64,000 nt of DNA, taken from Pseudodesulfovibrio nedwellii (GTDB taxonomy: Bacteria > Desulfobacterota > Desulfovibrionia > Desulfovibrionales > Desulfovibrionaceae). Below are positions 27,972 through 37,521 of this stretch, piece after piece. The DNA lies in NCBI RefSeq assembly GCF_027923765.1, contig NZ_AP026709.1:2537501-2601500 (forward strand). The letters are read 5' to 3'. Both the position numbers and the translations under genes were made by a program. The notes beneath the pieces are model-generated. The model saw only the letters and a program-made list of their open reading frames with translations, was not told the DNA's origin and did not search any database. Each line of letters begins with the position of its first letter. Within the stretch, counting starts at the first letter, position 1.

Positions 27972-28391
27972 ATGAAAATCACTCGTATCCTTCTTCCTGT
28001 TGACGGTTCCCGTTTGTCGGATGCTGCTGCTGACATGGCGATTGATTTGGCGGGCGACAATGCCTCTATTGTTTTACTGCATGTCCGAAGAGCTGTGCCT
28101 GTAGGATTGGGACAACCCAATGCCAATGATTTGCTTGAGCACCTGACCAAAGGTGCGGAAGAGGTCATGACCCACTATCGAGCTATTTTGTCCAACGCGA
28201 ATGCAGACTCCCTTGAATTGATTGTTGGCGGCGATGTGGCTGAAGTCATTGCCAATGTTGCCGATGTGGAAAAGTGTGACCTCATAGTGATTGGTTCCAA
28301 GGGGAAGTCGGATCTCGAAGGATTGTTTCTCGGGTCGGTCACACACAAGGTCTTGCAGACTACCAATCGACCAGTGCTTGTCGTGAAGTAG
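27972..28391 (+). CDS. Universal stress protein A family
   Basis: 139 residues from ATG 27972 (GGAG upstream; the longer frame from 27849 lacks family similarity). The UspA fold begins KITRILLPVDGSRLSDAAAD. The ATP-binding motif G-2x-G-9x-G(S/T) is present at the end: GSKGKSDLEGLFLGSVT, so it probably binds ATP. Cytoplasmic stress-survival protein of general type. Transcribed with the MltF-like gene possibly, 123 bp apart. Confidence 0.9.
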   Translation: MKITRILLPVDGSRLSDAAADMAIDLAGDNASIVLLHVRRAVPVGLGQPNANDLLEHLTKGAEEVMTHYRAILSNANADSLELIVGGDVAEVIANVADVEKCDLIVIGSKGKSDLEGLFLGSVTHKVLQTTNRPVLVVK

Positions 28392-28471
28392 ACGAAGGGA
28401 GATTAGGAATGTCTATCGATTTGGAAATACAGGGTTTGTGCTAATCCTGATGGTTTGTTACTGTGCGCGCC

Positions 28472-29260
28472 ATGGTTCTAAAAGTTAACGGCATACTACT
28501 GTGTATTCTTTTTTTGATGGCGGGATATGTTCCGGCCTCGGCGCAAGAGACTATTGTCGCGGTTGCCGACAGGTGGATGCCTTACAATGGTCGAGCCGGG
28601 TCCAGCGAGGAAGGGTATGCGGTTGAGATACTGCGTGCGATTTTTGAACCCATGGGCCACCGCGTCGAGTACCGGGAAATGCCGTGGAAGCGAGCAATTG
28701 AAGATGTGTTGGCCGGAAAAGCCGACATCCTGATAGGCTCCCTGAAGAGTGATAATTCAAAGTATCTTTTCCCCAAGGAAACTCTTGGTAAGGATTTGAT
28801 GTGTTTTTATACCAATCGCCCCGATTGGAAGTTTATCGGTCCCGAATCCCTCGCTGGCGTCAGGATCGGGTTAGTGAAAGGGTATATTTATAGGGAATGG
28901 GTCCTTGAAAGGCTCAGGCTTTCTCCGCATCAATTTCATATCATGCATGGCGACGAACCTGTTGTTCGTCTTCTTGGGATGCTCAAGGATAACAGAATTC
29001 AGGTTATGCCCGGCAACAAGGCTGTTGTTGAATATTATGTGAAGACTCTTGGACTGGAAAAAGATGTCCATCTTGCAGGGTGTTTCACTGACACGAAAGA
29101 AAAATATCTGTACTTCGCATTGTCCCCTGCTCAGCCGGAGCGTTCGAAAGCGCTTGGAGCCTCTCTCGATAAGGGAATATCTCTTATGCGTAAGACAGGA
29201 CAACTGAATCATCTGTTGATTAAGTATGGCCTTAAGGATTGGGTACGGCTCAGAAAATAG
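28472..29260 (+). CDS. Periplasmic solute-binding protein, family 3-like
   Basis: 262 residues from ATG 28472 (a GTG at 28463 is also in frame; neither has a clear ribosome binding site). Signal peptide VNGILLCILFLMAGYVPASA near 5-24, then SBP_bac_3 segments: RWMPYNGRAGSSEEGYAVEI near 35, GKADILIGSLKSD near 83, LAGVRIGLVKGYIY near 125. No permease or ATPase is adjacent, as for the other family 3 proteins in this window. The ligand is unknown. Confidence 0.8.
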   Translation: MVLKVNGILLCILFLMAGYVPASAQETIVAVADRWMPYNGRAGSSEEGYAVEILRAIFEPMGHRVEYREMPWKRAIEDVLAGKADILIGSLKSDNSKYLFPKETLGKDLMCFYTNRPDWKFIGPESLAGVRIGLVKGYIYREWVLERLRLSPHQFHIMHGDEPVVRLLGMLKDNRIQVMPGNKAVVEYYVKTLGLEKDVHLAGCFTDTKEKYLYFALSPAQPERSKALGASLDKGISLMRKTGQLNHLLIKYGLKDWVRLRK

Positions 29261-29341
29261 TCATTTTTAAGGGGAATGCGTTCCGTGTTGGTAGTGCGTT
29301 TTTTTACGATATATTGAGGATTTTGGTACATTGAATAAACG

Positions 29342-29372
29342 ACAGGGGCATCCGACTTTCGGATGCCCCTGT
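29342..29372. terminator. Terminator between convergent genes
   Basis: 14-bp perfect stem ACAGGGGCATCCGA / TCGGATGCCCCTGT with loop CTT. It lies between the solute-binding gene and the MCP, which converge. T-runs are weak on both sides. Confidence 0.75.
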
Positions 29373-29391
29373 GCTATTGGGGGAAGGGAAG

Positions 29392-31410
29392 CTAGAATTT
29401 TTCGTAATCCTGATCATCCATATTCATGGAGAAGCCTTTGTCCTGATTTGTTGTCTGAGGCTGTGCGGAGGGAAGGGCTTGGTGCGAGGTGGTGACCACC
29501 ACTTTGGCGTTGCTCATGCCGCCGTTGCCGTTTTGGACCTTGAAGAAGGTCATTGCCTGAGCAAGATTTTCTGCCTGCGCGGCCAGTTCTTCGGATGTAG
29601 AAGCCATTTCTTCCGATGCAGAAGCATTTCCTTGAACGACCTGATCGAGTTGTCCCACTGAAGAACTAATTTCAGTGATACCTTTGTCCTGTTCAATACA
29701 GCTTGAAGCTATCTCCTGCACCAATTCCGCTGTTCTGCCAATTTCAGGGACCAGTTCTTCCAGCATTTGGCTTGCCCGGTCGGCAACGCCCATGGATGAT
29801 TCGGAAAGACCGCTGATTTCTTCTGCGGCCTGCCCACTGCGTTCGGCCAGCTTACGGACTTCTGCTGCGACCACGGCAAAGCCTTTGCCATGTTCACCGG
29901 CGCGTGCCGCTTCAATAGCCGCGTTCAATGCCAGCAGATTGGTTTGGCGGGCTATTTCTTGAATGATGGTGATGCGTTCGGCAATGGATTTGAAAGCATC
30001 CAAGGCTTCTCCAACGGCTTCGCCACTTTCTTTGGCCCTTTCGGATGCTTTGACTGCGATACCTTCGGTCTGTTGTGCACTTTCCGTATTGGAGCGGATG
30101 CCGGAACTCATTTCTTCTATGGAGGCTGAAATGGATTCAATGGAGGCTGCCTGCTCAACCACAGACTGCGAGAGTGATTGTGCCGATGCCGACAGTTGTT
30201 CACTTCCAGCAGAGACACTTTCAGTGGACTGGTTGACCTCGCCCACAACCCCATTAAGTTTGTCAGCCATTTTTGACAGCGAGTTGGCCAATTGTCCTAC
30301 TTCATCTTTTTGGTTCAGATCCACAGAGGCAGTTAGATCGCCAGTGGAAACCGTGGAGGCGAAATCCATGCCTTTTTGGAGTGGGAGAATGATGCCTCTG
30401 GCAATAATCCACGCAAGCAATATACCAATTAGTATAGAAATCGTACTGAAGATTATTACCCCGATTTTTGTGTCATTTGCGGCTTTGAGCATTTCGCTAT
30501 CAGTCATGATATTTTCGGCGATAATTTCAGTGCTTTGAGTGAGAATATTTTGCACGGCATTGAGGGCTGGCAAAGTCTTATTCGTATAAACGGCTTTTGC
30601 CTCTTCATACCCCTTTATACGATTATCGTTAAGAGTGAGAACCGAGTCGATGGCTATCAACGTTTCGTCGGCAAGTCCGGCTGTGATTTGGCGGAACCAT
30701 GACTGGGCTTCACCGCGTTCACCGGATGCCAAAAATTTGTTGATGTCGTTGGCGGAGTCATGCAGAGCTGCATGTGGTTCATATATGCCTTTGATTGCAG
30801 CCGCGAACTCAGGGTCTGCTTGCATCTTTTTTTGTGTTTCAGCCGAATAGAGCCATATACCGAGCTTGCATTTGTGAGGGTCGGTTTGAACTCCTGTTGT
30901 GGTCGCTTGAGGGTCAAGGAGTGTATTCTTTATTTGTCCAAGCCAAACAAGATGATCAAGTTTCTTGTCACGCAGGAAGGCTCCGAGTTCAATGTCCGCC
31001 GGTGCATATTTGTTACTGATTTCAATGGCGGAGGTGTGCAGCTCATTATGGTGTTTTTCAATCTTGGCCAACAGTGGCTTGATGCTTGGGACCAATTTCT
31101 CAGCCGCGATACGAGCATCACTGTAGTACCATTTACCGAAAGCGCATTGTTTGGGGTTCGTTTGTACGTTCAAGGTGTGGATGTGCGAGTCGGTTAATAG
31201 TTCGTTAACCTTTTCAGCCCATTTGAGGTGGTCGACGACTTTTTGTGTGAAGTTGCCACGCAATTGGTTGCCGGAAATGACTTCTTTCGCATTGCCGACG
31301 ATTCCTTCGATTCCAAACGTTGACCAAAACCCAAGACCAATGAGCAATAGTAGTACGGCACCAAAGCCGATTCCAAACTTGATGCAGAGTTTGCAGTCTT
31401 TCCAACCCAT
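29392..31410 (-). CDS. Methyl-accepting chemotaxis protein with tandem periplasmic CZB domains
   Basis: 672 residues. TM1 near 11-30, long periplasmic region to ~300, TM2 near 306-328, HAMP near 330-380, signalling domain with [19 protein letters not shown] near 497. The periplasmic part holds two chemoreceptor-zinc-binding repeats: H61, W64, C89, H121 and H125, then H153, W156, C181, H213 and H217, each with a C-x-[FL]-G-x-W core. CZB domains are usually cytoplasmic zinc or redox sensors, so two in tandem in the periplasm is unusual. The C terminus is DYEKF. A likely sensor of zinc or of oxidants such as hypochlorite, by analogy with known CZB proteins. Confidence 0.9.
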   Translation of the reverse strand: MGWKDCKLCIKFGIGFGAVLLLLIGLGFWSTFGIEGIVGNAKEVISGNQLRGNFTQKVVDHLKWAEKVNELLTDSHIHTLNVQTNPKQCAFGKWYYSDARIAAEKLVPSIKPLLAKIEKHHNELHTSAIEISNKYAPADIELGAFLRDKKLDHLVWLGQIKNTLLDPQATTTGVQTDPHKCKLGIWLYSAETQKKMQADPEFAAAIKGIYEPHAALHDSANDINKFLASGERGEAQSWFRQITAGLADETLIAIDSVLTLNDNRIKGYEEAKAVYTNKTLPALNAVQNILTQSTEIIAENIMTDSEMLKAANDTKIGVIIFSTISILIGILLAWIIARGIILPLQKGMDFASTVSTGDLTASVDLNQKDEVGQLANSLSKMADKLNGVVGEVNQSTESVSAGSEQLSASAQSLSQSVVEQAASIESISASIEEMSSGIRSNTESAQQTEGIAVKASERAKESGEAVGEALDAFKSIAERITIIQEIARQTNLLALNAAIEAARAGEHGKGFAVVAAEVRKLAERSGQAAEEISGLSESSMGVADRASQMLEELVPEIGRTAELVQEIASSCIEQDKGITEISSSVGQLDQVVQGNASASEEMASTSEELAAQAENLAQAMTFFKVQNGNGGMSNAKVVVTTSHQALPSAQPQTTNQDKGFSMNMDDQDYEKF

Positions 31411-31556
31411 TTTATCCTCCAGAAAGGCTAAGTTTCACACCAAAAAAGTATGAATAGTTTAAGAGGGATATCGACTATTAGGCTGTTAAGAGCATAGTAG
31501 TTGTCCTTCAATTATAATTTTTAAATAATAATTATTTTTATTGATAATAATTAAAT

Positions 31557-31572
31557 AGGTATATGCTTTGCC
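31557..31572 (+). promoter_or_regulatory. Possible sigma-54 promoter for glnA
   Basis: AGGTATATGCTTTGCC has GG and GC 10 nt apart and TTGC at the -12 element, as in TGGCAC-N5-TTGC sites. The -24 half is degenerate. It lies 161 bp upstream of glnA in an AT-rich gap, where nitrogen control would fit. No NtrC sites could be defined. Confidence 0.3.
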
Positions 31573-31732
31573 GCATGAGTGGACATATTTCTATTGTCTC
31601 TGATGGTGGGCTACTGATAAGGTGCGAGCCTTGAAGAGTCGGATCATGTGCCTGAAGGTGACATTATCCATATCCATAAGAAGACGACGTATGTTTTTAT
31701 AAAGGCGTTCAACCCAAAGACTGGAGGGAAAT

Positions 31733-33076
31733 ATGAATATCCCGGTTTTCAATTGTAAAAATGCAGATGACGTGATGAAGGCGGTCAAGGATTATGACGT
31801 CAGCTTCATTCAGTACTGGTTCTTGGACATCCTCGGTACGTTGAAGAGTTTTCAGGTTACACCCAATGAGCTTGAGGCTTCCTTTGAGGAAGGCATGGGG
31901 TTTGACGGGTCTTCTATTCTCGGTTTTTGCCGTATCGATGAGTCGGATATGGTGGCCATGCCAGACCCGACCACTTTTCAAATCTGTTCATGGCGTCCTT
32001 CCGACAGACCTGTTGCCCGCATGTTCTGTGATGTCGTCAGCCCTGATGGTGCGCCGTTCGAAGCTGATTCTCGGTACGTTCTCAAGAAGGTCATGGGGCA
32101 GGCTGCCGAAAAAGGGTACACCTTCTACGTTGGACCCGAACTTGAATTTTTTCTTTTTGCTGACGATCAGGACACAGAAGTTCTGGATGCTGGTGGATAT
32201 TTTGATGCTCCACCGCTTGATCTCGGTAATAACATTCGTCGTGATATTATTTTTGCGCTTGATGCCATGGGTATTCAGGTTGAGTACTCTCACCACGAGG
32301 TAGCGCCATCTCAGCACGAGATTGACTTGCGGTATGCAGAAGGCATGAGGATGGCCGACACAGCCATGACATATCGTGTTGTGGTTAAGGAAACCGCGCG
32401 TAAGCACGGATGCTATGCGACCTTCATGCCCAAGCCGATTTTTGGTGAAAACGGCTCCGGTATGCATGTTCATCAGTCGTTGTTTAAGAATGGCCGTAAT
32501 GTATTTTATGATGCCAACGATGAGTATCATCTGTCGTCTGAAGGCAAGTCCTATATCGCAGGTATTCTCAAGCATTCCCCGGAATTCGTGGCTGTCACCA
32601 ACCAGTGGGTCAATTCTTACAAGCGTTTGGTTCCTGGGTACGAAGCACCGGTTTATATAGCCTGGGCGCGTCGTAATCGTTCGGCTCTCGTTCGTGTGCC
32701 TATGTACAAACCCGGTAAAGAGAACGCCACCCGCATGGAATTGCGTTGTCCGGACCCGGCTGCCAATCCGTATCTCTGCTTTGCCGTCCAGCTTGCCGCC
32801 GGACTCAAGGGCATGGAAGAGGGCTATGAACTGGCCGCACCGGTGGAAGAAGATATCTTCTCCATGGATGCCCGTCAGCTCAAGAAGAACAAGATCAAGT
32901 CCTTGCCCGGCTCTTTGTATGAAGCCGCCATCAACTTGCAGAAGTCCAGCTTCATGAAAGAAGTCCTCGGTGAACATCTGCACACAGCCTTGGTCGAAAA
33001 CAAACTTGCAGAATGGGACGAATACAGCACACAAGTCACCGAATACGAGCTTGATAAGTATTTGCCTGTATTGTAG
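31733..33076 (+). CDS. glnA: Glutamine synthetase type I
   Basis: ATP-dependent ligation of ammonia to glutamate, the main ammonium-assimilating step. 447 residues, the length of GSI-alpha forms. Motifs: FDGSSILGF near 62, FYVGPELEFFLF near 125 (metal-binding Glu), PIFGENGSGMHVHQSL near 237-252, the glutamate-binding NSYKRLVPGYEAPVYIAWARRN near 300, and the C-terminal RMELRCPDPAANPYL. The 50-residue shorter length and lack of an NLYDLPPEE-type motif argue against control by adenylylation of Tyr397. GGAGGG precedes the ATG. The gene is monocistronic and followed by a dispersed repeat and terminator. Confidence 0.95.
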   Translation: MNIPVFNCKNADDVMKAVKDYDVSFIQYWFLDILGTLKSFQVTPNELEASFEEGMGFDGSSILGFCRIDESDMVAMPDPTTFQICSWRPSDRPVARMFCDVVSPDGAPFEADSRYVLKKVMGQAAEKGYTFYVGPELEFFLFADDQDTEVLDAGGYFDAPPLDLGNNIRRDIIFALDAMGIQVEYSHHEVAPSQHEIDLRYAEGMRMADTAMTYRVVVKETARKHGCYATFMPKPIFGENGSGMHVHQSLFKNGRNVFYDANDEYHLSSEGKSYIAGILKHSPEFVAVTNQWVNSYKRLVPGYEAPVYIAWARRNRSALVRVPMYKPGKENATRMELRCPDPAANPYLCFAVQLAAGLKGMEEGYELAAPVEEDIFSMDARQLKKNKIKSLPGSLYEAAINLQKSSFMKEVLGEHLHTALVENKLAEWDEYSTQVTEYELDKYLPVL

Positions 33077-33078
33077 GC

Positions 33079-33175
33079 GGCTTGCGATAGCGGCGCATCT
33101 GCGTCGTTGAAAGGCTTGAGTCTGTCCTCGCCGTACGGAGGTACGGCTGTGGGAAACTTAAAGCCTTTCGTCTAG
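33079..33175 (+). repeat. Dispersed ~97-bp hairpin repeat, copy B
   Basis: Begins 2 bp after the glnA stop and matches copy A (24435-24531) in opposite orientation. Outer arms GAAAGGCTTGAGT / ACTTAAAGCCTTTC pair, and an inner hairpin GCCGTAC / GTACGGC is perfect. It belongs to the glnA 3' UTR. Confidence 0.8.
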
Positions 33176-33251
33176 AGTTCCACTACTCTCCCAAGTTTAA
33201 TCAGGGAGGTGGGCCTTTGAGAGAAAGTTGCATTTTGAAAGATTTATTAAA

Positions 33252-33289
33252 CAGGCGCATCATGTTTGAACATGGTGCGCCTGTTTTTT
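33252..33289 (+). terminator. Terminator after glnA region
   Basis: Stem CAGGCGCATCATG / CATGGTGCGCCTG with one G-T pair, loop TTTGAA, then TTTTTT. It lies 176 bp after the glnA stop. The remaining stretch to 33484 holds only a hairpin-rich sequence (AGAGAG..TTCTCT near 33345-33375) and no gene I can support. Confidence 0.9.
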
Positions 33290-33484
33290 GTGGTGCGAGA
33301 TTAAAGGGTCCTCGCCAAAGGCGCGATAAAAAGTTTTGGAGAGTCCAGAGAGTTTTTTTCAAAAGGTTCTCTGGCAGGCCCAGAACAGCGTCCCGGTCAC
33401 GCTGAAGGCGACCGCCGGTAGACTTTCATCTCGTGTGCCTTGGTGGTATATAATGGGATCGAACCTGAACAGAGGGATAGACGT

Positions 33485-34597
33485 ATGGCATCGAAAGTAT
33501 TTTTCTGGAATTTACGGGCAACGGTCAAAGCTCCTTTTGGCAAGCGTATGCGCAGCCTGCTCAAGGCGGCCAAGGGAAGCCAGTATATTAATGAAGGCGA
33601 CCTGACGGCGATCAAGCTGCACTTTGGTGAACAGGGCACGACGGGTTTTTTGCGCCCGTTGTGGATCAAGCCTATTCTGGATTTTGTCCGTGAAGCTGGC
33701 GGCAAACCCTTCCTGACTGATGCCTCCACGTTATATGTGGGCCAGCGCGGCGAGGCCGTTTCTCATGCCATGTGCGCAGCGCATCATGGGTGGGATCCGC
33801 TTATGCTGGATGCGCCAGTGATTATTGCAGACGGCCTTCGGGGTGAATATGAGGTGCCTGTACCGGTAGGTGGCAAACATATTGAAGACGCGTATATCGC
33901 AGGTGGCATTGCCGAAGCGGATTTCTTCATTTCGCTCAACCATTTCAAGGGTCATGAGATGGCTGGATACGGCGGTGCCCTCAAGAATATAGGCATGGGG
34001 TCGGCCAGTAAGATGGGCAAGATGCAACAACACTTTTCCACTGGGCCGATTATTGATCAAGAAGCATGCACTGCGTGTGAAGCCTGCATTAAAGCCTGCA
34101 AGCCGGGAGCTTTGTATATTGACGAGGAAACGGGCAAGATCGCACTCGACGCGGAAAAATGTGTGGGGTGTGGTGGATGCTTTGTTGCCTGTCGTCATGA
34201 CGGTCTCAAGGTGGACTGGAAGACAGGTGTGCAGGAATTTTTGGAACGGATGATGGAATATTCCAAGGGTGTGTTGGCGACCAAGGAAAGTCCGTGCTTG
34301 CATGTGAATTTCGTTATGGACGTAGTGCCCGACTGTGATTGTGTGGGCTTTACCGATGCCCCCATTTGCCCGGATATTGGCGTGTTGGTGAGCTTTGATC
34401 CCGTGGCTGTCGATCAGGCATCCATGGATTTGGTGAATGAAGCCCAGCCGCTCTATCCCAGCCAGCTGCCTTTTGGAGTCACACCGGGACAGAACAAGTT
34501 TTTGGCCATTCATCAGCATGTCCCGGAAGCATTTGGGCTGGACTATGCGGAAGAGATTGGCCTTGGTTCACGGGAATATGAGCTGATTAATCTTTAG
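33485..34597 (+). CDS. DUF362 domain protein with two 4Fe-4S clusters
   Basis: 370 residues from ATG 33485 (similarity begins ASKVFFWNLRA). The DUF362 fold occupies most of the protein: KLHFGEQGTTGFLRP near 40 and HEMAGYGGALKNIGMGSASK near 155. A dicluster ferredoxin lies inside: CTACEACIKAC near 194-204 and CVGCGGCFVAC near 223-233. Such proteins are common in anaerobes as probable cytoplasmic electron carriers or redox enzymes; the partner is unknown. The gene stands alone. Confidence 0.85.
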   Translation: MASKVFFWNLRATVKAPFGKRMRSLLKAAKGSQYINEGDLTAIKLHFGEQGTTGFLRPLWIKPILDFVREAGGKPFLTDASTLYVGQRGEAVSHAMCAAHHGWDPLMLDAPVIIADGLRGEYEVPVPVGGKHIEDAYIAGGIAEADFFISLNHFKGHEMAGYGGALKNIGMGSASKMGKMQQHFSTGPIIDQEACTACEACIKACKPGALYIDEETGKIALDAEKCVGCGGCFVACRHDGLKVDWKTGVQEFLERMMEYSKGVLATKESPCLHVNFVMDVVPDCDCVGFTDAPICPDIGVLVSFDPVAVDQASMDLVNEAQPLYPSQLPFGVTPGQNKFLAIHQHVPEAFGLDYAEEIGLGSREYELINL

Positions 34598-34614
34598 AGA
34601 GTACAGTGTAAGAA

Positions 34615-34649
34615 AAGGGGCGGGAGCTTGATATAAGCTCCCGCCCCTT
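34615..34649. terminator. Bidirectional terminator between DUF362 and MCP genes
   Basis: 15-bp perfect stem AAGGGGCGGGAGCTT / AAGCTCCCGCCCCTT with loop GATAT, between convergent genes. Confidence 0.9.
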
Positions 34650-34660
34650 GCTGTTTGGAG

Positions 34661-36682
34661 TTAGAAGCGTTCGAATTCTTCACTGTCGTCCATCTTGAGA
34701 TCCATGCCACTGGACGCCGATTTGGTTGGTGCGGCCGCGAGTTGTTGCTGCGGTTGCCGTTTTACAACGGTACGTTGCTGTGCCTGCCGCGATGACGTCC
34801 CAAGCCTGAAGAAGCTGATGGCTTGTTGCAGGTGTGCACTTTCGCTGGCCAGACTTTCAGAAGTGGATGCGATTTCCTCGGAAGAGGACGCGTTCTGCTG
34901 AATGATGTGGTCAAGCTGTTGGATGGCGGCGTTGATTTGTTCGACGCCGGCACTTTGTTCGTTGGAAGCCGCGGTGATTTCCTGAATGAGCTGAGCCGTT
35001 TCCTGAATGTCCGGCACTAACTGGTCGAGCTTTCCACCCGCTTCTTCGGCCACTCGGACCGTGGAGGAGGAGAGTTCGCTGATTTCGGAGGCGGCCAGAC
35101 CGCTGCGTTCCGCAAGCTTGCGTACTTCTGCGGCGACAACGGCAAACCCTTTGCCGTGTTCACCGGCACGGGCCGCTTCAATGGCCGCGTTCAGTGCCAG
35201 CAGGTTGGTTTGACGAGCGATGTCTTCGATAACCGAGATTTTTTCAGCGATATCGGTCATGGCGTGCATGGCTTGAGATACGGCTTTGCCGCTTTCTTCG
35301 GCATTCCGTGCGGCCTTTGAGGCAATTTTTTCGGTTTTGCTGGCGTTTTCTGCGTTGCCCTGAATATTGGAGGCCATTTCTTCCATGGACGAAGAAACTT
35401 CTTCCACGCTGGCTGCCTGTTCAGATGCGCCTTCTGCCATGCTCTGCGAGGAAGCTGCCAGTTCTTCGCTGCCGGACGCTACGTTTTCCGTTGCGGAACT
35501 GACATTGCCGATGACGTTTCTGAGTTGGTTTGTCATGGCCCGCAGGGCATTTGCCAATGTGCCGATTTCATCTTTTTGATCAACATCAATATCTTTGGTC
35601 AGATCGCCTTCAGACAGGCTCTTGGCCAGTGAGATTCCTTTGAGAACCGGCTTGGTGATGACGTTGGCGATAACCAGAAGCACCACGAAGAGGATAACCA
35701 CGGCAATGACGGCCATGATGATGGATGTGTAGGCAAAGGAGTCTGCCTGTTCACGGACTTTGTCCATGGGAATGACAACTGCCAAACTCCAAGGCTCACC
35801 GGTGCGTCCTATGGAGATGGGGGCGAGAGTAACGTACCAATCACCTTCGGCGTTCACGGTTTCATATGAAAAGTCTTTGCCCATTTTAGCAGCATTGGCC
35901 ACGCTGTTTGCGTGTTTTGCATCCATAAAGTCACTGACATTCTTGCCCATCTTGTCGGTATCCGGGTGAGCGACGATGGTGCCTTTGTTAGTCATGAGGA
36001 AGGCGTAGCCCGTGTCGAATGGTTTAATTTCATTAACGACTTTTTGTAAGTCGTTAAGGTAGAAATCAACGCCGACAATGCCGATGTTCTTACCGTTCTT
36101 TTTGATAGGATGCCCTGTGGAGGCAAGCCAGAATTTTTTGCCATCCACTTCCCACGGGTACGGCTCGGTAATGGTTTCAATGGACCCGGACATGGGTTTG
36201 GCAAACCACTCTTCGTTTTCAAAGTCACCGGCACCGGCAAAGCTGGGAACAATGGCTCCACCATCGCGGTGGAACCATGTGCGGTATGCGCCGTTGTATG
36301 TGCCCCTGTATTCTTCTTCACGGTCATCGAAATTATCGGGGGGGAAGGTACACCATGCACCAGCAAGTTCATCGTGTCGGTCAAGAACATCAATGACAAA
36401 GGCATCAAGGTATTCGCGATCAGGAATGGTAGAATAATTGACCCCTTGTTCATAAGCCGCAGCCATGGTTCGGGTGGCTGTCATTGCCAGATCCATGGTT
36501 TCACCCACTTCAAGGCTGTGGCCATATGCTAACCTGTGCGCGTTTTCAGAGGCTTGTTCAACGGCCATATCCTGCGCTTTGAAGGTCAGAATGACGGTGC
36601 TGGCAGTCATCACTATAAGGACGACAATGAATGTGGGCAGCAAAATTTTGAGCTTGAGGCTCCAGTCCTTGAAACGCATCAC
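34661..36682 (-). CDS. Methyl-accepting chemotaxis protein, dCache_1 type
   Basis: 673 residues. TM1 near 12-33; periplasmic double Cache domain ~35-290, with [20 protein letters not shown] near 98 and [26 protein letters not shown] near 207 (membrane-distal and proximal modules); TM2 near 303-325; HAMP near 327-378; signalling tip [19 protein letters not shown] near 497. dCache_1 receptors commonly bind amino acids or other small organic ligands; the specific one is unknown. A long linker ([20 protein letters not shown] region) precedes the terminal EFERF. Confidence 0.93.
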   Translation of the reverse strand: MMRFKDWSLKLKILLPTFIVVLIVMTASTVILTFKAQDMAVEQASENAHRLAYGHSLEVGETMDLAMTATRTMAAAYEQGVNYSTIPDREYLDAFVIDVLDRHDELAGAWCTFPPDNFDDREEEYRGTYNGAYRTWFHRDGGAIVPSFAGAGDFENEEWFAKPMSGSIETITEPYPWEVDGKKFWLASTGHPIKKNGKNIGIVGVDFYLNDLQKVVNEIKPFDTGYAFLMTNKGTIVAHPDTDKMGKNVSDFMDAKHANSVANAAKMGKDFSYETVNAEGDWYVTLAPISIGRTGEPWSLAVVIPMDKVREQADSFAYTSIIMAVIAVVILFVVLLVIANVITKPVLKGISLAKSLSEGDLTKDIDVDQKDEIGTLANALRAMTNQLRNVIGNVSSATENVASGSEELAASSQSMAEGASEQAASVEEVSSSMEEMASNIQGNAENASKTEKIASKAARNAEESGKAVSQAMHAMTDIAEKISVIEDIARQTNLLALNAAIEAARAGEHGKGFAVVAAEVRKLAERSGLAASEISELSSSTVRVAEEAGGKLDQLVPDIQETAQLIQEITAASNEQSAGVEQINAAIQQLDHIIQQNASSSEEIASTSESLASESAHLQQAISFFRLGTSSRQAQQRTVVKRQPQQQLAAAPTKSASSGMDLKMDDSEEFERF

Positions 36683-36843
36683 TTCTCCTTGGATTACGTG
36701 AAGGGGTTGGTCTTTCGTAATATATCGGCAGCTATCTAATAGTACTTTATGTGAAAAGATACTGTGACAACATTATATTTTGCCCCATGGTGGAGAAGAA
36801 GGGCAGGAGTCGATTTTGGCTGGGAGTAGAATGGAAAGAGGAA

Positions 36844-37512
36844 TTAAATCAGGCCGGCTGACGCCAATTCGTCCATGAGTTGTGCGACATTGGAACAGAT
36901 GAAGTTCGGGGGGGAGTCGGTGAAGGCGTCGGCGTTGGCGTTTCCACTGGTCACGGCGGCAGAAAGGGTACCTGCTCGATGGCCTGTTTCAACATCCATT
37001 GGATGATCTCCGACCATGAGAGATTTGGTCGGGTCGGCGCCGATGACTGTGAGTGCTTGGTACAGGTGGGCGGGGTCAGGTTTGAGCTTGGATGCCACCT
37101 CACGGGGAATGAAGACACGTGTGTATTGTTCGATGTCAGGGAATACCGTTTTGACTGCCGGAGAAATATTACGGGTGATCACCCCCGCGGCAACGCGTCG
37201 TTTTGCTAGGTCGGCAAGAACCGGTCTGGTAAATTCGAACAATGTACCATCTCTGGCTGCATCCAGTTCCATGGCCGTAATGACCAATCGTCCGCGTGAC
37301 AAAAATTCCATACCTTCAGCCCGGTCACGCTTCATGACCTGACTGGAGAGGTCTTCCAACCACTCGAGTGCGGGTCTGGAGTTTGGTACAGGGCGTTCGT
37401 CCATGAAGACTTCGCCAAGTGCGGCGATTTTGGTCTTCATCCAGTCAAAGTCCAGAGGGACATCGGCTAGAGTGCCGTCAAAATCAAAAATTATGGCGTC
37501 GAGTTTGCCCAT
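36844..37512 (-). CDS. HAD-superfamily phosphatase
   Basis: 222 residues. HAD motif I IIFDFDGTLADVPLDFDW near 7-24 with the nucleophilic Asp; Thr/Ser of motif II in AAGVITRN near 113; Lys of motif III in SKLKPDPAH near 142; motif IV LMVGDHPMDVETG near 163. The cap is helical, as in phosphoglycolate phosphatase/beta-phosphoglucomutase relatives. The substrate cannot be read from sequence. nfo lies 9 bp upstream on the same strand, so they are probably co-transcribed. Confidence 0.85.
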   Translation of the reverse strand: MGKLDAIIFDFDGTLADVPLDFDWMKTKIAALGEVFMDERPVPNSRPALEWLEDLSSQVMKRDRAEGMEFLSRGRLVITAMELDAARDGTLFEFTRPVLADLAKRRVAAGVITRNISPAVKTVFPDIEQYTRVFIPREVASKLKPDPAHLYQALTVIGADPTKSLMVGDHPMDVETGHRAGTLSAAVTSGNANADAFTDSPPNFICSNVAQLMDELASAGLI

Positions 37513-37521
37513 GCGTGAGAC

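Noticed and set aside
31988-33034. 348-codon open frame antisense to glnA
   Set aside because: Mirror of a highly conserved gene; no family signal and no ribosome binding site. Similar long antisense frames over the MCP, orp and zupT genes (such as 20218-20919, 39004-39957) were dropped for the same reason.
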